From the NCBI RefSeq assembly GCF_000426285.1, contig NZ_AUFB01000005.1, positions 186,001-250,000 of the forward strand: a DNA stretch of 64,000 nucleotides, read 5' to 3'. Made by a program: the position numbers and the translations under genes. Position 1 is the stretch's first letter; each line of letters begins with the position of its first letter. Below are positions 17,602-26,548 of this stretch, one piece after another. The DNA comes from Rhizobium leucaenae USDA 9039 (GTDB lineage: Bacteria; Pseudomonadota; Alphaproteobacteria; Rhizobiales; Rhizobiaceae). The notes under the pieces were generated by a model that worked only from the letters and a program-made list of their open reading frames with translations, was not told the DNA's origin and ran no database searches.

Positions 17602-18600
17602 TTAGAGCTGGCGAACGGCCACGTGCTCCTCGGCGGCGATAGCGAGCGGATTGCGCAACGGCAGACCGAAGTCGGCAACTTCGATTTCGAAGACATCGCC
17701 GGCTTCCGGCTTGATTCCCTCCGCGAAGGAAAGCGTCGCTGTGCCAAACATATGGACATGGACGTCGCCGGGAGTGCGGAACAAGCCGTACTTGAAATGA
17801 TGGTATTCGAGATTGGCGAAAGTATGCGACATATTCGCCTCGCCCGAGAGGAAGGGCTTTTCGAAGATCACCTTGTCGCCGCGCTTGATGCGCGAAGTGC
17901 CCCGGATATCTTCCGGTGCAGCGCCGATACGGATTTCCGGGCCGAAGCTTGCGGGGCGCAGCTTGGAGTGGGCGAGATAGAGATAGTTGATCCGCTCGGT
18001 GACGTGATCGGAAAATTCATTCGAGAGCGCAAAGCCGATGCGGAACGGTGAGCCGTCCTTGGCGATGACGTAGATGCCCGCCATCTCTGGCTCCTCGCCG
18101 CCATCGAGCGCGAAAGACGGGGATACGAGTGCGGCGCCGGGTGCCGCCGCGCCATAGCCGTTGCCCTTGTAGAACCATTCCGGCTGCACGCCCTTTTCGC
18201 CGGCCTTCGGCTTACCGCCTTCGATGCCCATCTTGAACATCTTCATCGAGTCGGTCAGCGTCTCCTCGGCAGCTTCCGTCGTCTTCTTGTGCATGGAATC
18301 GCGGGTCGCAGCGGAGCCGAGATGGGTCAGTCCGGTGCCGGTCAGATGCAAGTGGGCGGCATCGGGATGGGTGATCGGCGGCAGGAACCGACCTTCCGCA
18401 TATGCTTTTTCCAGATCGATCTCCTCGCCGAACCCATGCGCCTCGATGACGGAGACGAGAGATTTGCCGTTATCGGCAGCTTCCATCGCCAAGGCGTAGA
18501 CGCTGTCGGCGTTCACAACAGCCTTCGCGGAAGTGCCCGGCCCATTGCGCACGGCGACGACGATCCCGCCATTCGAACCCTTGATCTGGGAAATGAGCAT
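17602..18600 (-). CDS. gguC: GguC / AraD1 family protein (fumarylacetoacetase-like fold)
   Basis: A 332-residue protein recognised as GguC of the chvE-gguABC locus. It has a C-terminal fumarylacetoacetate-hydrolase-like fold with acidic metal ligands in PEMAGIYVIAKDG and SDHVTERINYLYLAHSKLRPASFGPE. In this family related enzymes dehydrate 2-keto-3-deoxy pentonates to 2-oxoglutarate semialdehyde, and its place between a permease gene and an aldehyde dehydrogenase fits that role. It lies 121 nt after gguB with a strong hairpin between them. The assignment to the locus is firm; the reaction is inferred. Confidence 0.82.
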   Translation of the reverse strand: MLISQIKGSNGGIVVAVRNGPGTSAKAVVNADSVYALAMEAADNGKSLVSVIEAHGFGEEIDLEKAYAEGRFLPPITHPDAAHLHLTGTGLTHLGSAATRDSMHKKTTEAAEETLTDSMKMFKMGIEGGKPKAGEKGVQPEWFYKGNGYGAAAPGAALVSPSFALDGGEEPEMAGIYVIAKDGSPFRIGFALSNEFSDHVTERINYLYLAHSKLRPASFGPEIRIGAAPEDIRGTSRIKRGDKVIFEKPFLSGEANMSHTFANLEYHHFKYGLFRTPGDVHVHMFGTATLSFAEGIKPEAGDVFEIEVADFGLPLRNPLAIAAEEHVAVRQL

Positions 18601-18649
18601 GTTTTTTCATCCTTTTCTAACGGACAGAGATCGGATGCAGTTTCCCGCT

Positions 18650-18670
18650 CCGGCTCTCAGGGAGAGCCGG
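18650..18670. other. Hairpin between gguB and gguC
   Basis: A perfect 9-bp stem CCGGCTCTC / GAGAGCCGG with a 3-nt loop in the 121-nt gap inside the operon. No T-run follows on the minus strand, so it is more likely a processing or mRNA-stability element than a full terminator. Confidence 0.55.
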
Positions 18671-18721
18671 ACTCTGTCATGGGTTTGGTTTTAGATCGTT
18701 GGCTGGTCGCGCGGGCCGCGA

Positions 18722-19933
18722 TCAGCCCCGGTTCTTGTTGTAGACGTCAAGGAAGACTGCGGCGAGCAGCACCGCGCCCTTGACCATCTGCTGGTAGTCC
18801 GTGCCCAGGCCGTGCAGCGACATGCCGTTGTTCATGACGCCCATGATGAAAGCGCCGATGACGGCACCGGTGATTTTGCCGACGCCGCCGGAAGCAGAAG
18901 CGCCACCGATGAAGCAGGCTGCGATAACGTCGAGTTCCAGACCCGTGCCGCCCTTGGCCGTGGCCGAGTTCAGACGTGTGGCAACGATGATGCCCGCCAG
19001 GCCGGAAAGCACGCCGATGTTGACGAAGGTATAGAAGCTCAGGCGCTGGGTATTGATACCCGACAGCTTGGTCGCCTTTTCATTGCCACCCATGGCGTAG
19101 ATGCGGCGACCGATCGTCGTGCGGCGCGTCATGAAGGCATAGCCTGCGATCAGCACCAGCATGAGGATCAGGACGTTCGGCAAGCCCTTGTAGGTGGACA
19201 GTAGATAGCCAAGAAACAGGATCGCTGCACTGATCAGCAGGTTTTGCGCCATGAAGAAGCTGAAGGGCTCCACATCGATGCCATGGCTTTCATTGACCTG
19301 ACGGCGACGCCAGGCGAGAACGAAGAGAACGACCGGGATGATAACGGACAGCAGCAGCGAGGTGGAGTGGATCGTCCCCATGTCGATGAAGTCGGGGATG
19401 AAACCGGTGCTGATCAACTGATAATCCGGCGGGAACGGACCGATGCTGGTACCGCTACCTGCAGCCGTCATGACCGAAAGGGTCAAACCGCGAAAGATCA
19501 GCATGCCCGCAAGCGTCACGATGAAGGACGGTATGCGATGATACGCGACGAAATAGCCCTGCGCAGCGCCGACCGCGCCGCCAAGCGCAAGGCAGATCAC
19601 CGTCGCCAGCACGTAATTCATGTGCCACTCGGCAATGAGAATGGCCGCGACCGCACCGATGAAGCCGACGATCGAGCCGACGGACAGGTCGATATGCCCC
19701 GCGACGATCACCAGCAGCATACCGAGAGCCACGATGACGATGAACGAATTCTGCAGGACCAGGTTTGTGAGGTTCAGGGGCCTGAAGAGAACGCCGCCAG
19801 TGGAAATCTGGAAAAACAACATGATCGCGATCAGCGCGATCAACATGCCGTATTCCCGGATGTTGTTGCGGATGTATTCGCCAATGGAAACCACGTGGCT
19901 GGTGTCTTCGGTGGCTGGGCTGGCCGTAGTCAT
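18722..19933 (-). CDS. gguB: Sugar ABC transporter permease GguB
   Basis: A 403-residue inner-membrane permease of the ribose/xylose class (BPD_transp_2). About ten hydrophobic helices are visible, with family segments VIVAGHIDLSVGSIVGFIGA near residue 80 and GGNEKATKLSGINTQRLSFYTF near 300. It pairs with GguA and the binding protein ChvE to import aldoses such as galactose, glucose, arabinose and xylose. Its ATG overlaps the gguA stop by one base (TAATG), indicating translational coupling. Confidence 0.92.
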   Translation of the reverse strand: MTTASPATEDTSHVVSIGEYIRNNIREYGMLIALIAIMLFFQISTGGVLFRPLNLTNLVLQNSFIVIVALGMLLVIVAGHIDLSVGSIVGFIGAVAAILIAEWHMNYVLATVICLALGGAVGAAQGYFVAYHRIPSFIVTLAGMLIFRGLTLSVMTAAGSGTSIGPFPPDYQLISTGFIPDFIDMGTIHSTSLLLSVIIPVVLFVLAWRRRQVNESHGIDVEPFSFFMAQNLLISAAILFLGYLLSTYKGLPNVLILMLVLIAGYAFMTRRTTIGRRIYAMGGNEKATKLSGINTQRLSFYTFVNIGVLSGLAGIIVATRLNSATAKGGTGLELDVIAACFIGGASASGGVGKITGAVIGAFIMGVMNNGMSLHGLGTDYQQMVKGAVLLAAVFLDVYNKNRG

Positions 19934-21468
19934 TAGTGCTTCTCCCCTGAGCGCATGATAGCGCGCATGATACTTTCCTGGCTCGCCTCTCCCTTCGGCA
20001 GTTCGGCGACGATCCGTCCTTCGTTCATGACGTAGATGCGGTCGCAGGTGCCGAGAAGCTCGGGCATTTCCGATGAGATCATCAGAACGCCCTTCCCGTC
20101 GGCGGCAAGCTGGTTGATGATGGAATAGATTTCGTATTTGGCGCCGACGTCGATGCCTCGCGTCGGCTCGTCGAGGATGAGCACCTCGGGATCAGAGAAC
20201 AGCCACTTCGACAGCACCACCTTCTGCTGGTTGCCGCCGGAAAGATTGACCGCTTCCTGAAAAACGCCGGAGCTGCGGATACGCAGCTTGGAACGGTAGT
20301 TGTTCGCGACCTGCAGCTCGCGGATATCGTCGATCACGGTCGCCTTGGAAACACCGAACAGGTTGGCGAGCGTCGTATTATGCAGGATGCTTTCAGTAAG
20401 GACGAGGCCGAGCTGCTTGCGGTCCTCGGTAACATAGGCGAGACCGGCGTCGATTGCTCTCCGCACCGTGCTGACATCCACAGGCTTGCCTTCGAGCAGC
20501 ACCTCGCCGCTGACCTTGTGGCCATAGGATTTGCCGAAGACGCTCATGGCGAATTCGGTGCGGCCGGCACCCATCAAGCCGGCAATGCCGACTACTTCGC
20601 CCTTGCGGACGTTGATATTGATGTTGTGCAGCACCTGACGGTCGCGGTGCTGCTGATGGAAAGCATTCCAGTTCTTGACTTCGAAGATCGTCTCGCCAAT
20701 CGGCACCGAACGCGGCGGATAGCGGTCCGCGAGCTCGCGTCCGACCATGTTGCGAATGATGATGTCTTCGCTGATCTCTTCTTCGTGACAGTTCAGCGCT
20801 TTCACGGTCATGCCGTCGCGCAGCACCGTGATTTCGTCGGCCACCTTGCGCACTTCGTTGAGCTTGTGCGTGATGATGATCGAGGTGATGCCCTGCTTGC
20901 GGAACTCCATGAGGAGATTGAGAAGCGCGTCCGAGTCGCTTTCGTTGAGCGATGCGGTCGGCTCGTCGAGAATGAGAAGCTTCACGCTTTTCGACAAGGC
21001 CTTGGCAATCTCGACGAGCTGCTGCTTGCCGACACCGATGTCGGTCACGAGCGTGTTCGGAGATTCCTTGAGGCCGACCTTGGCGAGGAGTTGCTTGGTG
21101 CGGTTGAATGTTTCCTGCCAGTTGATCACGCCTTTGGCGCCGACCTCGTTGCCCAGGAAGATGTTTTCGGCGATCGACAGAAGCGGCACGAGCGCCAGCT
21201 CCTGGTGGATGATGATGATGCCGACTTCTTCGGAGTCCTTGATGGTCTTGAACTGGCGGACTGCGCCATCATAGAAGATGTCGCCGTCGTAGCTGCCGGC
21301 CGGATAAACGCCCGAGAGTACCTTCATCAGGGTGGACTTGCCGGCCCCGTTTTCGCCCACCAAAGCGTGGATTTCGCCCTGCCGGACTTTCAGATTGACA
21401 TTTTCCAAAGCGTTCACGCCGGGGAACGACTTGGTGATGCTCCGCATTTCGAGGATGGTATTGTCCAT
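19933..21468 (-). CDS. gguA: Sugar ABC transporter ATP-binding protein GguA
   Basis: A 511-residue protein with two fused ABC domains as in MglA, RbsA and XylG of enterics. The first has a normal Walker A (GENGAGKST, about residues 37-45) and Walker B ([12 protein letters not shown]). The second has the usual degenerate Walker A (GLMGAGRTE) but an intact signature LSGGNQQK and Walker B ([12 protein letters not shown]). It energises uptake through GguB. It is second in the operon after chvE, 105 nt downstream, with an attenuator-like hairpin between. Confidence 0.92.
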   Translation of the reverse strand: MDNTILEMRSITKSFPGVNALENVNLKVRQGEIHALVGENGAGKSTLMKVLSGVYPAGSYDGDIFYDGAVRQFKTIKDSEEVGIIIIHQELALVPLLSIAENIFLGNEVGAKGVINWQETFNRTKQLLAKVGLKESPNTLVTDIGVGKQQLVEIAKALSKSVKLLILDEPTASLNESDSDALLNLLMEFRKQGITSIIITHKLNEVRKVADEITVLRDGMTVKALNCHEEEISEDIIIRNMVGRELADRYPPRSVPIGETIFEVKNWNAFHQQHRDRQVLHNININVRKGEVVGIAGLMGAGRTEFAMSVFGKSYGHKVSGEVLLEGKPVDVSTVRRAIDAGLAYVTEDRKQLGLVLTESILHNTTLANLFGVSKATVIDDIRELQVANNYRSKLRIRSSGVFQEAVNLSGGNQQKVVLSKWLFSDPEVLILDEPTRGIDVGAKYEIYSIINQLAADGKGVLMISSEMPELLGTCDRIYVMNEGRIVAELPKGEASQESIMRAIMRSGEKH

Positions 21469-21528
21469 GGTCCGTATCCAACGCCACGCCCGAACATAGC
21501 AGACCGGGCGATCGTCATAAATATCAGA

Positions 21529-21558
21529 GCCAGGGCCCGCCTTTCGGTGAGCCCTGGC
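21529..21558. other. Hairpin between chvE and gguA
   Basis: An 8-bp perfect stem GCCAGGGC / GCCCTGGC with a 14-nt loop, 15 nt after the chvE stop. Stems in this position usually protect the binding-protein message from 3' decay, so more ChvE is made than membrane components. Confidence 0.6.
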
Positions 21559-21573
21559 CGGTATGTCGGAAGA

Positions 21574-22638
21574 TTACTTCAGCTGATCAGCCTTGTAATA
21601 GCCGCTCTCGACGAGAACCTTCTCGTAGTTGGTCTTGTCGACGGCAACCGGGGTCAGCAGGTAGGACGGAACGACCTTCACACCGTTGTCGTAGGTCTTC
21701 GTGTCGTTGACTTCCGGCGTCTTGCCTTCCATCAGAGCGTTGACCATGTTGACGGTGACCTTTGCGAGATCACGGGTGTCCTTGAAGATCGTGGAGTGCT
21801 GCTGGCCAGCGATGATGGACTTGACCGACGGAATTTCGGAGTCCTGACCGGTAACGATCGGCAGCGGCAGGTCGGCGGTGCCATAACCTACGCCCTTGAG
21901 CGAGGAGATGATGCCGATGGAGAGACCGTCATACGGAGACAGAACGGCGTTGACGTGTGCGTCGGTGTAGTTAGCCGACAGCAGGTTGTCCATGCGGGCC
22001 TGAGCCGTTGCCGGGTCCCAACGCAGCGTGCCGACCTTGTCCATGCCCATCTGACCGGACTTAACGACCAGCTTGCCGCTGTCGATGTACGGCTTCAAGA
22101 CGGACATTGCGCCGTCATAGAAGAAGAAGGCGTTGTTGTCGTCCGGCGAACCGCCGAAGAGCTCGATGTTGAACGGGCCCTTGCCGTCCTTGAGGCCGAG
22201 GCCGTCGACGATCGAGTTAGCCTGGAGAACGCCGACCTTGAAGTTGTCGAAGGTGGCATAGTAGTCGACGTTGCCGCTGTCGCGGATCAGGCGGTCGTAA
22301 GCGATGACCTTGATGCCGGCGTCGTGAGCCTTCTGCAGAACGTCCGACAGGGTCGTGCCGTCGATTGCTGCGATGACCAGAACCTTGACGCCCTTAGTGA
22401 CCATGTTCTCGATCTGCGAGAGCTGGTTCGGAATGTCGTCGTCGCCATACTGCAGGTCGGTGCCGTAGCCGGCAGCCTGAAGCTGCTTGACGATGTTGTT
22501 GCCGTCATCGATCCAGCGAGCAGAAGCCTTGGTCGGCATGGAAATACCGACGGTGCCCTTGTCCGCCGCGAAGGCAGGCGCCACCAGAGTAGCGACGCTG
22601 AACGCAGCGGCCGCCATCAATGAGATAATGGATTTCAT
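21574..22638 (-). CDS. chvE: Periplasmic multiple-sugar-binding protein ChvE
   Basis: A 354-residue type I solute-binding protein with a signal peptide ([24 protein letters not shown], cut before ADKG). The conserved sugar-binding segments [30 protein letters not shown] and [14 protein letters not shown] are present. In Agrobacterium ChvE delivers aldoses to this transporter and also presents sugars to the VirA kinase and to chemotaxis receptors. The ATG at 22638 follows GGGAGAG at ideal spacing; the open frame upstream to 23040 lies in the promoter region and is not coding. It heads the operon and is divergent from gbpR. Confidence 0.94.
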   Translation of the reverse strand: MKSIISLMAAAAFSVATLVAPAFAADKGTVGISMPTKASARWIDDGNNIVKQLQAAGYGTDLQYGDDDIPNQLSQIENMVTKGVKVLVIAAIDGTTLSDVLQKAHDAGIKVIAYDRLIRDSGNVDYYATFDNFKVGVLQANSIVDGLGLKDGKGPFNIELFGGSPDDNNAFFFYDGAMSVLKPYIDSGKLVVKSGQMGMDKVGTLRWDPATAQARMDNLLSANYTDAHVNAVLSPYDGLSIGIISSLKGVGYGTADLPLPIVTGQDSEIPSVKSIIAGQQHSTIFKDTRDLAKVTVNMVNALMEGKTPEVNDTKTYDNGVKVVPSYLLTPVAVDKTNYEKVLVESGYYKADQLK

Positions 22639-22815
22639 TACTCTCTCCCTTGTTAATAATGCGGCGGACGAAAACGCCCGCCCGAAACTGCGGCAGGTTC
22701 CGTAGAAGGAATGGTTACTTCTAATTGTGAGAAACGAAGTAGGTCTCCTCCACGCTCTCACGTGCATGAGCTGCACCCAGCGCACGACCGGCAAACTCGT
22801 ACGATTTCGTATAAC

Positions 22816-22864
22816 TGTCAAATAGAATAACTGGCACAACATATATCTAGTTTGGTATAATGTT
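22816..22864. promoter_or_regulatory. chvE-gbpR divergent control region
   Basis: The 252-nt AT-rich gap between chvE and gbpR. On the minus strand a TTGACA box (22816-22821) could be a -35 for chvE. On the plus strand TATAAT (22856-22861) could be the -10 of gbpR. An imperfect inverted repeat AACAT (22838-22842) / ATGTT (22860-22864), with further matching bases inside, is a candidate GbpR site overlapping the gbpR -10. This fits autoregulation plus sugar-dependent control of chvE, as known for GbpR. Confidence 0.5.
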
Positions 22865-22890
22865 AAAAAATAGTACTTTTTTGCCGACGA

Positions 22891-23916
22891 ATGGGAAATT
22901 TGGCCATGATGGAGAAAATATATAGCGATTATCCGGCCGAAAACATCGAGATTCACTCGGACAGTTTTCGCGACGACACGCTGCTCAAGGCCGGCTTGAA
23001 GCTCAATCACCTGCGCATGATCGTCACAATCGAGGATCATGGACAGATTTCGGCTGCCGCTGAGTCGATGAACATCTCACAACCTGCGGCTTCGCGCATG
23101 CTTTCGGAAATGGAGTCGATCGTCAAAAGCCCGCTCTACGAACGTGTCGCACGCGGCGTCGTGCTGACGCCCTTCGGCTTGGCGCTGGCGAAGCGAGCGC
23201 GCAAGATCCTCCTTGAACTGCGCGAGGTGAGCCGTGAGATCGGCGAGCTCAGGACCGGCAAAGGCGGCTCGGTCTTTCTCGGTGCCGTCACCGCACCCGC
23301 AATCAGCCTGGTTGTGCCGGCGATCCAACGCGTGACGCGCGCCTATCCCGGCATCGAGATCAATATCGAGGTCGAAACCAGCAACGTGCTTGCGCGTGAA
23401 CTGCTCGCCGCCCGCCACGATTTCATCATCAGCCGCATTCCCGACGAACTCGACCCCCGTCTGTTCAACGCTCATGAGATCGGGGTGGAGAAGGCCTGTC
23501 TCATCGTCCGCAATGGCCATCCGTTGTTGGAGAAGGGCATTGCCAGCCTTGAGGACCTGCCGGGCTATGACTGGGTCTTCCAACCGCCCGGCACATTGTT
23601 GCGGCGAAAGGTGGAAGACATTTTCATCAGGGCCGGCGTGCCCCTGCCGGAAAACATCATCAACACCTCTTCCCTTCTTCTGACGCTTGCCATTGTCTGC
23701 AAGACCGACGCCATCACCCCGATCGCGCTGGACATGGCGCAGTTCATCTGCGGGCAGACATCGCAAGCCGGCGAATCCTGCATCCTGCCGATCGATTTCA
23801 ATATCGAAGTGAAGCCCTACAGCCTCATCACCGCCCGCGAGCGCGCCATGCCGCCGAGTGCCCGGCTGCTGCACGACATGATCCTGGAGGAAAGCAGGAA
23901 TCCTTATCCGGCGTGA
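22891..23916 (+). CDS. gbpR: LysR-type regulator GbpR of the chvE operon
   Basis: A 341-residue LysR-family protein. The helix-turn-helix ([36 protein letters not shown]) begins unusually late, at about residue 36, a long N-terminal arm fitting GbpR. A periplasmic-binding-protein-like effector domain follows. GbpR of Agrobacterium activates chvE in response to galactose, arabinose and related sugars and represses it without them. The first ATG (22891) lacks a ribosome-binding site; ATGs at 22906 and 22909 have GGGAAA upstream and are good alternatives. It is divergent from chvE, as in Agrobacterium. Confidence 0.88.
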   Translation: MGNLAMMEKIYSDYPAENIEIHSDSFRDDTLLKAGLKLNHLRMIVTIEDHGQISAAAESMNISQPAASRMLSEMESIVKSPLYERVARGVVLTPFGLALAKRARKILLELREVSREIGELRTGKGGSVFLGAVTAPAISLVVPAIQRVTRAYPGIEINIEVETSNVLARELLAARHDFIISRIPDELDPRLFNAHEIGVEKACLIVRNGHPLLEKGIASLEDLPGYDWVFQPPGTLLRRKVEDIFIRAGVPLPENIINTSSLLLTLAIVCKTDAITPIALDMAQFICGQTSQAGESCILPIDFNIEVKPYSLITARERAMPPSARLLHDMILEESRNPYPA

Positions 23917-24033
23917 ATTTGCCGGAGGATCGCCTGCCGTTTCCTTCGGGACGCTCTTCGGTCGGCGATCGGCTTACGGCCATAAGCTCCGCGCCAACTT
24001 GCGCAGCTATCCCGGACATCGTTGGAGGCAGAC

Positions 24034-24519
24034 ATGTTGTTCGGGCAATCGCTGTTTCAATCCGTCCTCGATCGTCTCGACGCGGAAGAAGAAAATGCTG
24101 AAAAGAACGAGGCGGCGCATCGCATCCGCGGCCTCAATGTGAGCTTCGCCGCAAGCGTTTTCGGAGGCGAGCCGGCGGCATCCTCCCGTCCGGACGATGC
24201 CTATGTCGACAATCTCGGCAATGAGATCCCCTCGCTCGAGCCAATGCCGCCGGAGTCCGAATCGAAAGAGCCCGAGCCGACTGAGCCGGAGCCGCCGGTG
24301 ATGCCGGACTATCTCGCACGAACCTCGCGGGAAGAAGTGGCGGCCGAGCTGGCGATCTCTTCGCAGACCACGCTTCAGTCTCTTCACGAAAAACGCCGCG
24401 TTTTCGCCAAGGCCAATCATCCGGACAGCGTCGCCCCGCCCTTCCGCGAGCAGGCGACGACGCGCATGATGATCGCCAACCAATTGATCGACGAGGCCAT
24501 ACGGCGCCTCGCGCGCTAA
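24034..24519 (+). CDS. Degenerate J-domain-like protein of unknown function
   Basis: A 161-residue acidic protein. The N-terminal third is charged helix, the middle is a Pro/Glu linker (about 75-95), and the C-terminus looks like a shortened J-domain: a basic helix (LHEKRRVFAKA), the NHPDSV loop with the HPD tripeptide (about 135-137), and a helix IANQLIDEAIRR. Canonical J-domains recruit DnaK-type chaperones; here helix I appears short. The ATG at 24034 has GGAGG 6 nt upstream and is preferred over an in-frame TTG at 24022. Its stop abuts the stop of the convergent small membrane gene. Confidence 0.6.
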   Translation: MLFGQSLFQSVLDRLDAEEENAEKNEAAHRIRGLNVSFAASVFGGEPAASSRPDDAYVDNLGNEIPSLEPMPPESESKEPEPTEPEPPVMPDYLARTSREEVAAELAISSQTTLQSLHEKRRVFAKANHPDSVAPPFREQATTRMMIANQLIDEAIRRLAR

Positions 24520-24780
24520 CTACTTCTTCTCGTCCGCCGGCTCATCCTCTTCCGGCTCATCGCTCGCCACAGCGCTTTCGGCCTGAGACTTGGGCGGCTG
24601 CGGATTGAAGCTGAAGAGCAGCATCCAAGCGGCATAGACGCCAAGGCCGCCCGCGAGGACTGCCCAGAAAGGCTGCGGCCCCAGAGCCTCGACGATCGCC
24701 CAGCCCAGGCAGACGGCAACGATCAGAACCCGCACCCAAAGCGGCTTATAGACAGGATGGTTGGGATCGATCAGTTGCAT
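24520..24780 (-). CDS. Small two-helix membrane protein
   Basis: An 86-residue protein beginning MQLIDPNHPVYKPLWVRV, with two hydrophobic helices (about 15-33 and 37-57) and a Glu/Asp-rich C-terminal tail. It resembles small DUF3329-like inner-membrane proteins of rhizobia, though that assignment is from memory of the N-terminal pattern. It is convergent with the J-domain-like gene without a gap. Function unknown. Confidence 0.65.
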   Translation of the reverse strand: MQLIDPNHPVYKPLWVRVLIVAVCLGWAIVEALGPQPFWAVLAGGLGVYAAWMLLFSFNPQPPKSQAESAVASDEPEEDEPADEKK

Positions 24781-24816
24781 GGGCCTCGTTCGCCTGTTGG
24801 AGAGAACCTGTCTTTA

Positions 24817-24861
24817 GCGCATGATTTCGAAAAGTGCGAAACGGTTTTGAAAAGATCACGC
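24817..24861. repeat. Rhizobial intergenic palindromic element
   Basis: An imperfect palindrome with outer arms GCGCATGAT and ATCACGC and an inner TTCGAAAAGTGCGAA segment. Elements beginning GCGCATGAT with this inner sequence are scattered through rhizobial intergenic regions. It lies upstream of both the small membrane gene and iolG. The core GCGCATGATC recurs near 26112 as a fragment. Confidence 0.5.
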
Positions 24862-25026
24862 CGATCAAATCTCGCATTAGGGCGGCGATTGGAGAAAAAG
24901 CCATTTTCGCGACATGAATTTCAGAATTGTGAAATGCTGGCGGCTTGACGCCGCCATTGGAAAATGGAATGAAAATTCCATACGGATCATTATTCGGTTT
25001 ATTTGTTCCGAATTAGGGAGATGAAG

Positions 25027-26019
25027 ATGACTGTCAGATTTGGTCTGCTCGGCGCCGGGCGCATCGGTAAAGTGCATGCGAAAGCCGTGAGCGGCGATGC
25101 CAACGCCAAGCTCGTCGCAGTTGCGGATGCATTTCCGGCCGCCGCAGAAGCGATTTCCTCTGCCTACGGCTGCGAAGTCCGCACCATTGAAGCGATCGAA
25201 GCCGCCAAGGACATCGACGCCGTCGTGATCTGCACGCCGACCGACACGCACGCAGATCTTATCGAGCGCTTTGCCCGTTCCGGCAAGGCAATTTTCTGCG
25301 AAAAGCCGATCGATCTCGATGTTGCCCGAGTCAAGGCCTGCATCAAAGTAGTCGAAGAAGCGAAGGGCAAGCTGATGGTCGGCTTCAACCGTCGCTTCGA
25401 CCCGCATTTCATGGCGGTCAAGAAGGCCATCGACGACGGCCGCATCGGCGCGGTCGAGATGGTGACGATCACCTCGCGCGATCCCGGCGCCCCACCGGTC
25501 GACTATATCAAGCGCTCCGGCGGCATTTTCCGCGACATGACTATCCATGATTTCGACATGGCCCGCTTCCTGCTCGGCGAAGAGCCGGTTTCCGTGACCG
25601 CCACCGCCGCAGTCTTGGTCGACAAGGCGATCGGCGAAGCCGGCGATTACGACAGCGTCTCCGTTATCCTGCAAACCGCGTCCGGCAAGCAGGCGATCAT
25701 CTCCAACTCGCGCCGCGCGACCTATGGCTACGACCAGCGCATCGAGATCCACGGCTCGAAGGGCATGGTCGCGGCCGAAAACCAGCGCCCCTTCTCCATC
25801 GAAGTCGCCAATGGCGACGGCTATACCCGCCCGCCGCTGCATGATTTCTTCATGACCCGCTACACCGAAGCCTATGCCAACGAGATCGCAAGCTTCATCG
25901 CCGCGGTCGAAAAGGGCACCGCGATCACGCCATCCGGCGCCGACGGCCTCGCCGCGCTCAAACTTGCGGACGCCGCTGTTCAATCCGTCAAGGACGGGAA
26001 GCTGGTTAAGGTCGACTAA
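25027..26019 (+). CDS. iolG: Inositol 2-dehydrogenase (Gfo/Idh/MocA family)
   Basis: A 330-residue NAD-dependent oxidoreductase. The Rossmann motif GLLGAGRIGKVHAKAV lies at the N-terminus, and EKPIDLD supplies the catalytic Lys of the family EKP motif (about residue 95). The MTIHDFDMARFLLGEEP segment carries the Asp and His that bind the polyol. The match is close to rhizobial inositol 2-dehydrogenase (IdhA/IolG), which oxidises myo-inositol to scyllo-inosose. The start at 25027 has GGGAG 6 nt upstream. In-frame starts at 25003 and 25021 are spaced wrongly. Other iol genes are absent here. A terminator follows. Confidence 0.88.
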   Translation: MTVRFGLLGAGRIGKVHAKAVSGDANAKLVAVADAFPAAAEAISSAYGCEVRTIEAIEAAKDIDAVVICTPTDTHADLIERFARSGKAIFCEKPIDLDVARVKACIKVVEEAKGKLMVGFNRRFDPHFMAVKKAIDDGRIGAVEMVTITSRDPGAPPVDYIKRSGGIFRDMTIHDFDMARFLLGEEPVSVTATAAVLVDKAIGEAGDYDSVSVILQTASGKQAIISNSRRATYGYDQRIEIHGSKGMVAAENQRPFSIEVANGDGYTRPPLHDFFMTRYTEAYANEIASFIAAVEKGTAITPSGADGLAALKLADAAVQSVKDGKLVKVD

Positions 26020-26058
26020 GCCGTCGCTGCACCCGCAAAAGGATATTGCTCGTCTTAC

Positions 26059-26093
26059 AAGTCCGTCGCGATTTACTTCGCGGCGGACTTTTT
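26059..26093 (+). terminator. Terminator of iolG
   Basis: The stem AAGTCCGTCGCG / CGCGGCGGACTT has one mismatch and an 8-nt loop, and runs into five T. It starts 40 nt after the stop codon. Confidence 0.85.
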
Positions 26094-26209
26094 CTTTGGC
26101 TGCGCCATCGCAGCGCATGATCGTGACTTTTGACGAGCACTAGTGGGTCTGCCGCCGTCAATCCGAGACTCAATTGCCCAAGCTGTCGCGGAAAGCCCTT
26201 GCGAATCAC

Positions 26210-26225
26210 ATAAGTACGTGCTTAT
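26210..26225. promoter_or_regulatory. Candidate ArsR-family operator
   Basis: The 16-bp near-perfect palindrome ATAAGTACGTGCTTAT (one mismatched pair) ends 8 nt before the ArsR-family start codon. ArsR/SmtB repressors bind such AT-rich inverted repeats at their own promoters, so autoregulation of the two-gene operon is likely. Confidence 0.6.
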
Positions 26226-26233
26226 CTGTTACC

Positions 26234-26548
26234 ATGATCGAGAACGAGATATTCCGGGCTTTGGCAGACCCTACTCGCCGCGCCATCTTTGAAAAGCTGG
26301 CCGCGGGCAGCATGAATGCCAGTGGCTTGCGCGAAGGCATGGAGATCAGCCAGCCGGCGATGTCCCAGCACCTAGCGGTCCTGCGGAGCGCCGGGCTGGT
26401 CAGAGAAGAACGACAGGGGCGTTTCGTGAATTACGAAGTCGATCCGGAGGGGCTCGCCCTCATCGCCCAATGGCTGGCGAAATACCGCGCCTACTGGCCT
26501 GCTCGGATCGAAGCTCTCAAGGTCTTGCTGAAGGATATGGACCAATGA
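26234..26548 (+). CDS. ArsR-family winged-helix regulator paired with an SRPBCC gene
   Basis: A 104-residue repressor of the ArsR/HTH_20 type: IFRALADPTRRAIFEKLAAGSMNASGLREGMEISQPAMSQHLAVLRSAGLV forms the winged helix, with the recognition helix at SQPAMSQHLAVL. There are no metal-binding cysteines, so it is of the class that pairs with SRPBCC/AHSA1 proteins rather than sensing metal. The ATG at 26234 is preferred; an in-frame start at 26174 would run through the operator. Its stop overlaps the SRPBCC start (ATGA). Confidence 0.85.
   Translation: MIENEIFRALADPTRRAIFEKLAAGSMNASGLREGMEISQPAMSQHLAVLRSAGLVREERQGRFVNYEVDPEGLALIAQWLAKYRAYWPARIEALKVLLKDMDQ

Noticed and set aside
20380..22623. Plus-strand open frame of 747 codons opposite gguA and chvE
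   Set aside because: It is antisense to two certain genes and without family features.
22639..23040. N-terminal extension of chvE by 134 codons
   Set aside because: It has no homology and crosses the divergent promoter and gbpR; the ATG at 22638 has a signal peptide and a strong ribosome-binding site.
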